Shown here: positions 42,975 to 59,923 of the stretch, piece by piece | Numbering within the stretch: position 1 is the first letter of the stretch | Layout of the letters: each line of letters begins with the position of its first letter | Assembly (NCBI GenBank): GCA_963170055.1 | Contig: CAUJGJ010000195.1 | Span: 1,397,138-1,461,137 of the forward strand | From: Halisarca cf. caerulea | Taxonomy: Eukaryota > Porifera > Demospongiae > Chondrillida > Halisarcidae | Length of the DNA: 64,000 nucleotides | Direction: 5' to 3' | Notes under the pieces: generated by a model | What the model was told of the DNA's origin: nothing | The model's database searches: none | Seen by the model: the letters and a program-made list of their open reading frames with translations, nothing else | Position numbers and translations under genes: made by a program

Positions 42975-43421
42975 TTCATATCACATGCAGCTTGCATGTT
43001 TGTCTGAATGTAACTACGTATGTGTTCTAAATGTTACTGTACAGTACTACTCTTCATATACCTCACTGAGTCACATTATTTTTCATCACTGATGATGGGT
43101 GCTGCCTTTAGCATGGCCTGTGCACGTGGTTTTTACACACTTGTAGCATTTTTCTCTCATGTACATTCATGGTGCATGTGAAATAGAAACATTTGTTCAG
43201 CCCTGTTACTTCTGAATATTATTCATGCACTCAATTGCAAGTTACAGGAAAATGTCGATGGTACGGAATTAAATAAGAATGCTCGGTGTCCGCCAAATCT
43301 CATTTAGCCCATGGGCGTTTAATTTGGCCATTGTCTCCCTTTTCCGATGGGCGTGGTGTAAACTACACTAGGTCTCGATAAATATACGTGCCTTTCGCTT
43401 CCAGCTGAAATTTTAAGGACA

Positions 43422-45857
<2,436 letters not shown>

Positions 45858-46185
45858 ATTACCACAATGCCAATCAATGGCACATGCGAATATTTGAATG
45901 TCTAAAATGTACAGTGTAAATGCATACACAGCATAGCTAAAAACCTTCATGCTACAGTGTTAACGTTTAGCGAGCAAGTTCGTTAGCATTACGTACAATG
46001 AACGTAGATCCTGTGGAATAGTACGTGGCTAGCGCTGTTCATTTGCATAATTATATATATACGCAGTTTACTGCCATTTTATAGGCGATAAAATTAATGG
46101 AATTGCTACGCCAGACTAGTCTGTGGCGTGCCACTGAGCATGCGCAAATCAGGTGCATCAACCCACGTGGCGTCCATAGTACAAA
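45858..46185. promoter_or_regulatory. PhyH3 3' flank and RPS16 promoter
   Basis: A CACGTG E-box is at 46164-46169, 17 bases before the RPS16 start, and ATATATATAC lies at about 46051-46061. No gene is visible. Confidence 0.45.
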
Positions 46186-47609
<1,424 letters not shown>

Positions 47610-48236
47610 AACTCTACTCCTTTTTGTCATATTCATTTTGAAATTTGTCTGTAATAATGTTTGAATGACTGTTAAAAAGTGAGCAATTTGTGTCTAATAA
47701 CGTTCTCAAGCGTAGTAAAAGTAGAAGCTATTTGACATGCTAGAATGGTACGGACAGGAGTTGTTCTTTGGACTGATAATGCATGTTGCAATTTTTGTTT
47801 CAAGCAATCTTAACATTTCACCCACTTGGGCTTATTCAGGCATAGACACTACACTGGGTTACGTAGTATAGAGTGTCTGTGATTCAGGTAAGACTACAAA
47901 TTCTGTGGTCTTACGAAGCAGCCTAAGTGGGCAAGACACAAAGTTCTTAGGCAGGCATTAGATAAGTCTAAACCAGATGATCCTCCTATACAGTCAGTGG
48001 GTTGTGAGAATGCAAGTACTAGCATACACCCTTCAATATGGTAGTGAATGTTACAGGTACAAGGAAGAACATGGTAACAGGACTAAATTTTAAATGTGAT
48101 ACAAAAATAAACAGGTAATACTCCCTATAACTTGATATTGTCCGTTTTGGCTCAAGAGCTCCGTGTGACAGGAGCTCTCAGAGGAATGAATGTATGTACA
48201 CCGTAAAACTTGGTGATACGATGGGAAAAGATGGAT
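47610..48236. other. Convergent intergenic region RPS16 / PAXX
   Basis: Contains an imperfect palindrome at about 47840-47888 (CATAGACACTACACT / AGTATAGAGTGTCTGTG). No gene is visible. Confidence 0.55.
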
Positions 48237-49227
48237 TCAGTTATCACTGAACTGCACACCACCAGCAGCTTTCTTCCTCTTGTTCAAGGGGTTAATGATG
48301 CTCTGGCCTGGAAGCCTTTTTGATTTTGCAGCAGGACCAGACTTGACAATGACACTTGTTTCTTGAGCCACAGGCGACTATGTGAAGACAGAGATATTCT
48401 TCAGTCTACGTAAACTATTATGATGAAAGTGGACACAGTCAAACTTGGCTAGTAACTACCTAGGGTAGTACATGCGTACTGCTGGTTAGTAAGTACAGTA
48501 CTCCTTGCTCTCTCCCTACCTCAACAGTACAGAAAACAACACTGATAGTAAGTGCTCCTTGCTCTCTCCCTACCTCAACAGTACAGAAAACAACACTGAT
48601 AGTAAGTGCTCATTGCTCTCTCCCTACCTCAACAGTACAGAAAACAACACTGATAGTAAGTACTTCTTGCTCTCTCCCTACCTCAACAGTACAGAAAACA
48701 ACACTGATAGTAAGCACTTCTGATATATATATAGTGAGTGCTTATGTTTGCAGCCTGAGAGTATTTGTTAACCAAGTTTGCCTGTACATATAAAAGCAAC
48801 AACATTTAATACTTCCGCAAAACTCACAGACAATTTCTCTTGTCCAAGTTTTCTTTCCAACACTAGATAATATAAATAACCACTTTGTAAGCAACAACAG
48901 CCAATGGCTTGCCACATCAAAAAAACATACAAGCAGATTTTGGAGAAATAACAGAATAAAATATATAGAAACACATACCACTTGCTGTGGTGAAAACTAT
49001 AAAGTGCTGTTTTACCTTGAACATTTTGTTTAAATGTATTCATCTGCTCAACAGAATGGACAAGAAGCTTTTTCAGCTCATCCTGCACATCTACTTCACT
49101 CTGCTTCACCAGCACAGCCTCATGCTCTCCCCATGTCAACTTCAGAGTGTCGGACATTTCAGTCAGTTCAATGTTCCCACGAAACAAGCAGTCACTGCGT
49201 GGGTGCAGAGATAGAGCCACTGTATTA

Positions 49228-49262
<35 letters not shown>

Positions 49263-49697
49263 CAAAGTACAAGATCATGGTGACTGTTTCCTACTAAATA
49301 TTCCAGCAATACAATGTAGTACAATGAAGGACTACAAAAGCAGCGGTGTGTCGTGTATATGTGAGTGTTTCTCATGACATACCTTAATTCATTCAATTCT
49401 ACCATTCCACTTGACACTGTTCCCTCATACGTCTTCTCCCAAGCATGTGTGAAGTCACAGGCTCTGTACAACATGGAAAATAACATGCATATATATGCAA
49501 TGAGATACATCTATACATTGTACAATGCAATAAACAAGCATTTGGCCATGGAAGTGAAAAAGGCCCTAGTTTCGTTGTAATTCGCCTCACCTCAGCTCTA
49601 GGCCATTCCTGGACTGATGTAAATGTATCACGTACTGTTGATGGTCCTTTTTACCTGTGAATGCATGTAGCCAAATAACCTCTGACCTATGGGACAT
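48237..49697 (-). CDS. PAXX: PAXX, non-homologous end-joining factor (XRCC4 superfamily)
   Basis: PAXX binds Ku and helps ligate DNA double-strand breaks. Minus-strand exons: 49591-49697, 49383-49463, 49016-49194, 48828-48862, 48237-48377; phases agree, 180 residues (human 204). The N-terminal head aligns with the XRCC4-like head of PAXX (YVIHLHQSRNGLELRACDF versus human FNLYVTDAAELWSTCFT). A helical stalk follows (DVQDELKKLLVHSVEQMNTF then LERKLGQEKLS). The C-terminus GQSIINPLNKRKKAAGGVQF matches the human Ku-binding tail GESLINPGFKSKKPAGGVDF residue for residue in its key positions, which decides the identification. It shares a 63-bp promoter with the ropporin-like gene. Confidence 0.9.
48501..48716 (+). 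repeat. Four tandem copies of a 54-bp unit with splice-site-like signals
   Basis: Near-identical units each contain a pyrimidine-rich stretch ending CTACCTCAACAG, then TACAGAAAACAACACTGATA, then GTAAGT. On the plus strand this looks like acceptor, 20-base exon, donor. The array lies in a PAXX intron on the opposite strand. Confidence 0.9.
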
Positions 49698-52017
<2,320 letters not shown>

Positions 52018-52236
52018 ATGCAGACAAGATCACCTTCTGTGCAGTCGAATCATCATGTTCCAACCAGACAGTGTGTGTATGCGTTCCTTTTTCACTTTTA
52101 GCATGTCCTTTTATCAACCCACTGACTCATGGCAAAAACATTATGTACATACACACACACACACAGAGCACAGTGTACAGAATGTATGTACACAGTGTAA
52201 GAATTGTATACATAAGATTGTCATTGAATGAGTGTG

Positions 52237-52972
52237 TTATGGTAAAATAGTTAGGTACCCAGTAACATGTTCTTCGTTGATGGATTGCTGGCTTGCACTG
52301 TGTGTTTCATAACTGGAACTAAACGGTGTAGGAACCTCGTAGTCTCCTGCTTGTAGCATGGGAATGGGATCCGTATATGGAATGGGTGTGGGAACTTCAT
52401 ACTCACGGGGCTGGGAAACAGGATGGGTTCCAGGAACATCTCTGCCGTGGCCATGAGCTGTGGTTGTTGATTGTATATGTACTCCAGACAGCTCAATATA
52501 CACAGCATCTGAACTGATCGAACAAGCATCATTGGCATCATTGTTTGGTGAGCTCTGGTTTACCCCACTGTGCTTCTTCCAGTAGCAATACAGCAAAGCC
52601 AGAACAGGTACAGTCACTCCTGTTGCCATGAGCATTATGATGAGTAGGGGCACCAAAATGGCTGCCAGATGTAAAGAATTGTCTGCCTTCTTTTGACCAT
52701 AACCACTGTCATTTCCAAGATCTCTTTGACCAGCACTACTGTTGGTGTTTGTTGGATCAAGAGTGCCTTTGTTTTGACCTGCAGTAACAATGTGTTCATT
52801 TAATTTGATGGCATACAAGTGCTTCCAATTGCAACCCACCCCCTAACCTGGCATGCTGTAGCATATGTGTGTTTATACTGTCCATGTATGTTCTGTGAGT
52901 ATGGACATTTGTTTAATATACATACTTTCTGCATATATATATGTGTTTCATGACGGTGTGTGCGTTTGTGTG

Positions 52973-53026
<54 letters not shown>

Positions 53027-54456
53027 GTGTGTGTGCGTGTATACATGTGTGTGTGTGTGTACGTGTGTGTGTGTGTGGTGTGTGCGTGTGTGTGTTGTGT
53101 GTGCGTATGTGTGCATGCATGCATGCATGCATGTGTTCGTGTGTGTGTGTTTTGATATGCTTGGATAATTTCTTACCTGATTCAGGAATGTTGTCTGCAA
53201 AAACTGTAATCTCCTTTTGATTCTTGATTTCCCCATCAGCCCGCACCACACAAGAATACAGACCGGGTCCTTGTAATGGGATGAGTAGCAAGGTGGGATT
53301 ACACAAACCCCACACCCCCACTCTCCGCCCTTCATTCAGCCATTTTTCATTGTACCTCCATTTTAGGGCATTGATGGCTTCCTGGTTCCTTAGTAGAATA
53401 CCCGCGCATCCGTTTTGCCATTTTAGTGTGCAGCGTAAACCAGCTCCATCGGGCATTAGTTTAAGACTTTCAACAACAAGGTTATTTATATTTAGTCTTG
53501 AAACATTCTCTACAAACAAACAAACATGCCATATATATGTAAAATTGATACACAACACGGTGACCGTTTGCATATATATGTAAAATTAGTACAGAACACG
53601 GTGACCATTTGCATATGCACAGAGTAGCAAAGTGCTTTGTAGCCTTCGGAAACACAACTGTGACCTAACCCAGTGTCCTTTTCATCCACCTTCAGCTATT
53701 TCCTAGCTGGTGTGTTTGCAAGTGCACAAAGTGCACACACAGACTAAAGTAGAAACTACAGTACATCTTAGTTAGTTGGTTAGTTATTACTATTCATACT
53801 GTATATATGTTGCAAAGACAGAGACCAGCACCCTGCACGCATGCAGCTCCAAAGAGCTCCAGGCCCCCTTCCAACAAACACCTGTCTATATCAAAGTGTT
53901 CAGTGGATGGGTATATGTATAAGTACACTTCCGGAGATAGTAACCACTAGCACCTCCCTACCATAACCCCATATTGGTCTGATCTGTCTAGTGGATCAAC
54001 ATAGACGTACTGTAAGGATGTAAAAAAGTGTACTTCAATTAGGAAGACTTTTAGGCAAGTGGTTATTACCTCAGACACCCAGATGTATGTGTCTGATGTA
54101 TGTGTTTCAAAGGGGGTGTGGTGGTCTTTCAAAGGGGGGACAGTAGTCTTTCAAAGGGGGAACGGTGGTCTTTCAAAAGGGGAACGGTGGTCTTTCAAAG
54201 GGGGTACAGTGGTCTTTCAAAGGGGGAACGGTGGTCCTTTAAAGGGGGTGTGGTGGTCTTTTAAAAGGGGAACGGTGGTCTTTCAAAGGGGGTGTGGTGG
54301 TCTTTCAAAGGAGGTGCTATACTGTATTACACATCTGTGTTGGGTACCAGGCACAGGTGATAGTGTGAACAGCTTACAACTTAACTCACGTGTGGTAGCT
54401 GCTCTGAAGTGTTGGAGAACGATCCACAGTCCGGCGAGGAAGGCAAAATATGCCAT
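52237..54456 (-). CDS. Single-pass membrane protein with an Ig-like domain and tyrosine motifs
   Basis: Exons 54390-54456, 53177-53509, 52237-52778; phases agree, 313 residues. Exon 1 encodes a signal peptide, MAYFAFLAGLWIVLQHFRAA. Exon 2 reads like an Ig-like domain: LRCTLKWQNG with an early Cys-x-x-x-Trp, then GPGLYSCVVRADGE, the Y-x-C motif of the F strand. Exon 3 has a Ser/Asn-rich stem, a hydrophobic segment (LHLAAILVPLLIIMLMATGV and onward, about residues 170-198) followed by YCYWKKH, then a cytoplasmic tail with AVYIEL, REYEVPTP, GDYEVPTP and TGYLTI. The repeated YEVP is a YxxP SH2-docking motif of the Crk type. I cannot name an orthologue; it resembles lineage-specific Ig receptors of invertebrates. 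Confidence 0.75.
52972..53150. repeat. (GT)n with GCATGCATGCATG
   Basis: GT tract with CG steps and a run of TGCATGCA words near the exon 2 donor of the Ig gene. Confidence 0.93.
54105..54315. repeat. 22-bp minisatellite (TTTCAAAGGGGGAACGGTGG)
   Basis: Nine to ten imperfect units of 22 bases in the first intron of the Ig gene. Confidence 0.93.
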
Positions 54457-55339
54457 GTTGAATATTCTCAAGTGTACCAACTCTATTTCTGTTAGCTACT
54501 CAACAGTACTAGTAATCCCCACAATCTGTACACTGGAAGACTGAAGTGAGACTCACTGTGACACTGGAATCAGGTCCACAAACAGCCACACCACACCCCA
54601 CGCCCAACACTTCTATGGCTGCACAGCACAGGGCCCATTCAAGAACTGACCAAACTGCTATTGAATGTTTACAAACTGCACACACCCACTGCACATATGT
54701 GACTCACAGTGTGTTCACGTTAGGTAGAAAGTGTACAAACAAAGAACACCTACTGTTTATACACACACAAATGATAAATAAAATTAGCGTTATATATGTG
54801 TGTACCACGTAATCTGTACAAGAGTGGATGTTTATTCAATTTTCTTTGTAGACACATATACCACAAGTGTTTCAAGTTGATGTACAAGCCAGGAAGAATA
54901 TTATATAGGATGAGATATAAATAGGAATGCGATTTGGAATGGGAACTGGAACATGGAAATGGCCGGGAATGAGAATGCCAAACTATCAAATCAATTAAGT
55001 ACTAAAATATGGGATAGATTTGTTCACGGAATTTCAAAAATATATTATACTCTCATCATTGGAATCAATATCTTGTGTTGTAATTACAACACAGCACTAT
55101 TGAGTTATATTGCTACAATTAATGTTTCATCGCATTTTGTATTATACATTTTCTGAAACAGTTATATATGTACTGTAAATACAATGCAGAAAGTGCGTGC
55201 ATTTGAGTAATGAATTATTTATACACTAAGGATGCCAAATGTTAAAGTACAGACAGACAGCTTGGACACGGGAATAAAAAGATTCTGAATTAAACTTCAG
55301 TTAAAAATCTGTGAAGATATACGCATGGATTCAAATTTA
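54457..55339. other. Intergenic region between Ig gene 5' end and POLK 3' end
   Basis: AT-rich with no recognisable gene, RNA or strong repeat. It should contain the promoter of the Ig gene; I see no clear core element. Confidence 0.5.
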
Positions 55340-55887
55340 CTAATTTTTGAAGAAATGTTCAAGTTTCACAGAAGGAGGATTGCATTTGGTCTTTTTACTC
55401 TTCTTCCTCTGAGCTGACTTGGAACTTTCTGTGTCTTTCCTCTTTCTACTGTTTGCAGTAGCCGAGGGTGATACTCCTCCCTTTTCAATGTTGCATGTGG
55501 GAGGTCTGTCCACCGCTTGAACGACCTCCGTAACTACATCACGATTCAAACAGATGTCAATGTGCTGATTCAGCACTGCATTATCGTCATAAATAGGCAC
55601 ACCACAAAGTGGGCACGATATTGTATTCTCCTGTGCTGACGTTGAGGGTTCACTCTGTAACACAAGTCCATGCTCGTGACTCTCATCTGTGTCTTGACCA
55701 TCAAACCTGGGTGCATCCTTCTTTGCTGGACTGAGATTTGAGTCATTATCACTTGTGATTATGACATTGTCAGAAAGGTACCCTTCTTCAATACTGTCGG
55801 TACCAGTTGTGGATTTTTGAGGGTCTACTTTCTTGAAGAAGTCTCTGATGTTTCCAGATGCATTCTCTTCAAGATTAGACAGTCGTA

Positions 55888-55964
<77 letters not shown>

Positions 55965-55973
55965 ATGTGTGCA

Positions 55974-56042
<69 letters not shown>

Positions 56043-56055
56043 ATGTACATGCGTG

Positions 56056-56109
<54 letters not shown>

Positions 56110-56178
56110 CGTGTGTGCATGTGCATGCGTACATGTGTGTATGTGTACGCGCGTGTGCATGTGCATGCCGGTGTGTGT

Positions 56179-56218
<40 letters not shown>

Positions 56219-56752
56219 CCATGTACATGTACATAAACAAAAAAAAGGCAGAAACACAACGCAATAATACTGTAACAATGTGGTACACATGACATTGAAC
56301 AACAGGGACCAGGCTGTACTAGACATAGCCTGTTAGAACAGCCTTGATAGAACACATGCCACATTAAAATGGCCGATCTACTAACCCATCAGTCTGAGGC
56401 AGAGAGGGTTGGGACTTGCTTGGCTGATCTCAACTTGCAGTAGCTCCTGAGCCATTGCAAACAGATCTTCCGAAGAGGACATTGGCTTCTTTCCTGACAT
56501 GGCCCTCGTGGACACTCGAAAGTCGGATGTTTTGATTTTCAGTGTCACTGTTCGCCCCTGCAGCAAGGTCAAATGGCTTTGAGGAGCTACTCTACTCAGG
56601 AACTAAGTACACATCCACTCTTACCCTGAGACCCTCTTCAACAAGGCTTTCTGATAACCTATCACACAGCTTTTTACATTTGAGCATAAGTTCTTCTGGT
56701 TTACTGATCTCTGAGAAGGTTCTGTGATTCAGATATGGTGTGATACATGTAC

Positions 56753-56792
<40 letters not shown>

Positions 56793-57059
56793 CGTGTGTG
56801 TGTATGTGTGTGTGTGTGTGTATGTGTGTGTGCATGTGTGTGTGTACATGTGTAGATGTGCAGGAGTGAATCTGCATCATCCCACCTCTCCGTACTCATG
56901 CTCTTTCTTTGATAATCTCTGTCAAAAAAAAAAAAGATGCTAATCCCACAATCCTCAAAACACATAATATCTCCAGAGCATGTTCATCTTTGGCACATAA
57001 TTTTAACAAGCATGTGGAAACATACACACCAATGCATGCATGCACATACAAACATACTT

Positions 57060-57126
<67 letters not shown>

Positions 57127-59329
57127 TCAACTTCAACAGATCCCAGGCCCAAGCAGACACGAAGAAAATAATGTGATGAAACCTGTGAAAACAGTAGATG
57201 GAGAAGAGCTCTCTGGTCGTAGAGGTCTCGACATGTTGTGATGTTCAAGGCATTTAGCATTCTCTCTGTCACCTTCCCTATACCTGGTATCTGCATGAAT
57301 ACACAAGCCAGAAAATTGTCACTGGACAGTGAACAAAAAGAAGGCATCATCACATGCTGTATACAATCGAACCTATTTGTACCAACCCCCTCAGGACAGT
57401 TGAAAAGGTTGACTACATCAGGGTGTTCACTACATCAGGGTGTTTACTACATCGGGGTGTTCACTACATCAGGGTGTTCACTACATCAGGGTGTTCACTA
57501 CATCGGGGTTCATTTACAACAGAGTAAATACTGTAGGTGTACTGTACATTCTAAGATCTATGTTTGTTATATCAGGGTTTATTGTATCCGGGGTACATTA
57601 TAGAGAGATTCAACAATATAAACAATAGTGAATGATCTACACTGCAGACAACTATCCAAAGACCGCCAATGGGCTAGCAGTCCATGGTCTCAGTTGTGGA
57701 ATGGATTTGATTGTCAAAGTTGACTCCAGCAATCATGCTATTCTTTGCTTTGGTACCTAAATTTCAATGTACAGTCCAACACTCTTAATAGCATACCCCT
57801 CCGACTGGGAACACTCTTAATAGCATACCCCTTGGACTGGGAAAAAATATTCCTATATCCAAAATATTCCATTATCTGTCATGAAATGTATTGGCTTGCA
57901 TACAATGGGTATTAGAAACGTTTTTCCTTTATCCAGAATATTCCTTTTAGTGCTATGCTATTAAGAGTGTTCCACTGCAGTCTCCTTTGTGGAATGGGAT
58001 TTGAGTAGGGTTTTTTGTACCTGTATATACGTACATACTATGTTCCACAATTGCCACAAAAGTATACGTACTTTTCGAATGGGCAGACTGTGTATGAAGT
58101 GAAGGACGGCATCTCTGGTCGGGGTGAGGAAGTATTGCCCATTTGGTTTGTTCATATCTGATGCAATCTTTGCTAACATCTTGTTGGGTGCAATCCCAGC
58201 ACTGGCTGTCAGTTGTGTTTGCTGCTCAATCTTTCCTCTCATCTCCCTTACAACCTCTTGTGCAACACTCCAGAGGTGGGAGGGGACTCCTGACTCCTCC
58301 CACCAATCAGACTGCCCAGTAGGATCTTCATCAAGTATGCAGCTATCGGTAGAATCATCCACGGTCTGTTCCCGTTCCTTTGCAAGAGAATTATCCAAAT
58401 TTCCCCATGTCATTTGCCTATGCCTCTCCGTTACACATGCAGTGATGTCGAGGTACGACTCATCCAGCCCCATCGGGCTAAAGTGTGGGTCGTACCTACA
58501 CAGTACCTCCCTCACTTGCTCACTGACAGCAGTATACTTGGCAAAATTGACAGGCACGATGACAAGATCCGGGCAGAGCTTGCGTCCAATGAAGCCAGGC
58601 ATGGCAGCTCGTACACCATACTTCCGAGCAACGTAGTTTGAAGTTGACTGGATATCAACAGAACAAAGAAACACTTCAAGTCTACCATCCGATCACAGTG
58701 TCCTGTAAGTCTATCATTCCATTCCTATCTCTGCCTACAAGCTAGCACAGAGCTGAGATTGGACAACTCACCAACATGGAGTTCCCACCAACAGCCATTG
58801 GAACATTACGCAGTTTTGGACTGTCCCTCATTTCAACAGCCGCATAGAAGGCATCCATGTCAACGTGGACAATGATCCGGTTAAGGTGTCGAGAACATTC
58901 AAGGCTTTCTATTTCTTTGTCAACTGTTTTGAGAGCCGAGACTTGCTGCGCCTCTGTCAAGGTTTTCATTCGTTCCATCATCTGCTTTATTCTCAAAGAT
59001 ACTTGTTTCTCCTTTTTGACTTCATTGTTGTAAAATTTAGAGCCCTTGGAAGCTTCCAGAATTATTTCATTGATTCTTGCTTTATCTAGCCCTTCCATGC
59101 CAGCCTTATGGTCGTTCACTCCTATCCGCGACATGGGAGGGGTACTCTCAGGAGTTTCGTGGCGGGCTTCGGATGATGTTTCCTGCTCTTTTGATTCTTC
59201 TATGCCACTGAGAGTCCTATTTCCAGCATGAAAACCGAGATCTTTGTTCTCATCTTCTGTGTAGTTCCCATCTTCGAGTACCTCGTCTTCCTCTTGAAAG
59301 GCCTGTTCCGACTCAACATCATCCGCCAT
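55340..59329 (-). CDS. POLK: DNA polymerase kappa (Y-family translesion polymerase)
   Basis: Pol kappa copies past bulky guanine adducts and extends mismatched ends. Minus-strand exons: 58772-59329, 58072-58647, 57124-57290, 56886-56918, 56625-56721, 56386-56557, 55340-55890; phases agree, 717 residues (human 870). The kappa-specific N-clasp is present ([20 protein letters not shown]). Catalytic carboxylates are in [13 protein letters not shown] and [45 protein letters not shown] and NKPNGQY are palm/finger landmarks; [12 protein letters not shown] is the thumb helix-hairpin-helix; [12 protein letters not shown] and LCLRLMGVRLS belong to the little-finger domain. One UBZ4 ubiquitin-binding zinc finger, [11 protein letters not shown]...HIDIC, is present where human has two. 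The end, VKLEHFFKN, is a PIP-box-like PCNA motif. Confidence 0.96.
55891..56216. repeat. (GT)n compound tract abutting a POLK acceptor
   Basis: Over 300 bases; read on the minus strand its last CA repeat forms the CACAG acceptor of POLK's last exon. Confidence 0.95.
56755..56850. repeat. (GT)n microsatellite
   Basis: GT tract in the intron between POLK exons 4 and 5. Confidence 0.95.
57061..57123. repeat. (CA)n forming a POLK splice donor
   Basis: On the minus strand the tract is (GT)n and its first GT is the donor of POLK exon 57124-57290. Confidence 0.95.
57411..57512. repeat. 17-18-bp minisatellite (CACTACATCA/CGGGGTGTT)
   Basis: About six units in a POLK intron. Confidence 0.9.
57772..57977. 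mobile_element. MITE, CAGT..AACACTCTTAATAGC termini
   Basis: 206 bases. The left end CAGTCCAACACTCTTAATAG is mirrored by the right end (complement CAGTGGAACACTCTTAATAG). A POLK intron insertion. Confidence 0.75.
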
Positions 59330-59504
59330 TTTGCAGGATAAATTAGGGACAGTCCCTTATATGCATGTGAGACAAAGGACTCGAACAATAATCCAGTGCT
59401 CATGGTCGTGTATTTATTTAGAAAGCTGGACGGTTATTTAGTGTAAATTTTCTCCCTTCTTGTCGCTCCCCACTCACAAGTGAGCACATCTAGTACGTGA
59501 ATGA
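59330..59504. promoter_or_regulatory. Bidirectional promoter, POLK / collagen galactosyltransferase
   Basis: Start codons are 175 bases apart. The POLK start lies in AAAATGGCGGA, a YY1-like word. Confidence 0.55.
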
Positions 59505-59863
59505 ATGCTCGTAGCTTTGTTTATTGCGTGTACTTTGTTCGTCTTAGCAATGCTATGGCACACAGCGCTTTTCAGTCTCCTGCTGTTGTTTGCTACTACT
59601 GAGGGCGACATCATGGGACCTCCAAAGCCTTCTAACTCTGGACCTTCTTCAAATACTCCTCCTACCCCTCCCGTATCGTTACAGCTGGACAAAGAAGGCT
59701 GTTTTGAGGACAGTATTGACTGGAGGGTGGAAGCTCTACAGGAGTGGCCGACTGTCTTTCTGGCCATCATTGCACGAAACGCTGATCACATACTTCACAA
59801 CTACCTGGGTTATATAGAAAATCTTGATTATCCCAAGGACAGAATGATTGTATGGTGAGGTCT

Positions 59864-59923
<60 letters not shown>

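Noticed and set aside
48501..48716. CRISPR-like array
   Set aside because: Units are head-to-tail 54-bp tandem repeats without variable spacers in a eukaryotic intron.
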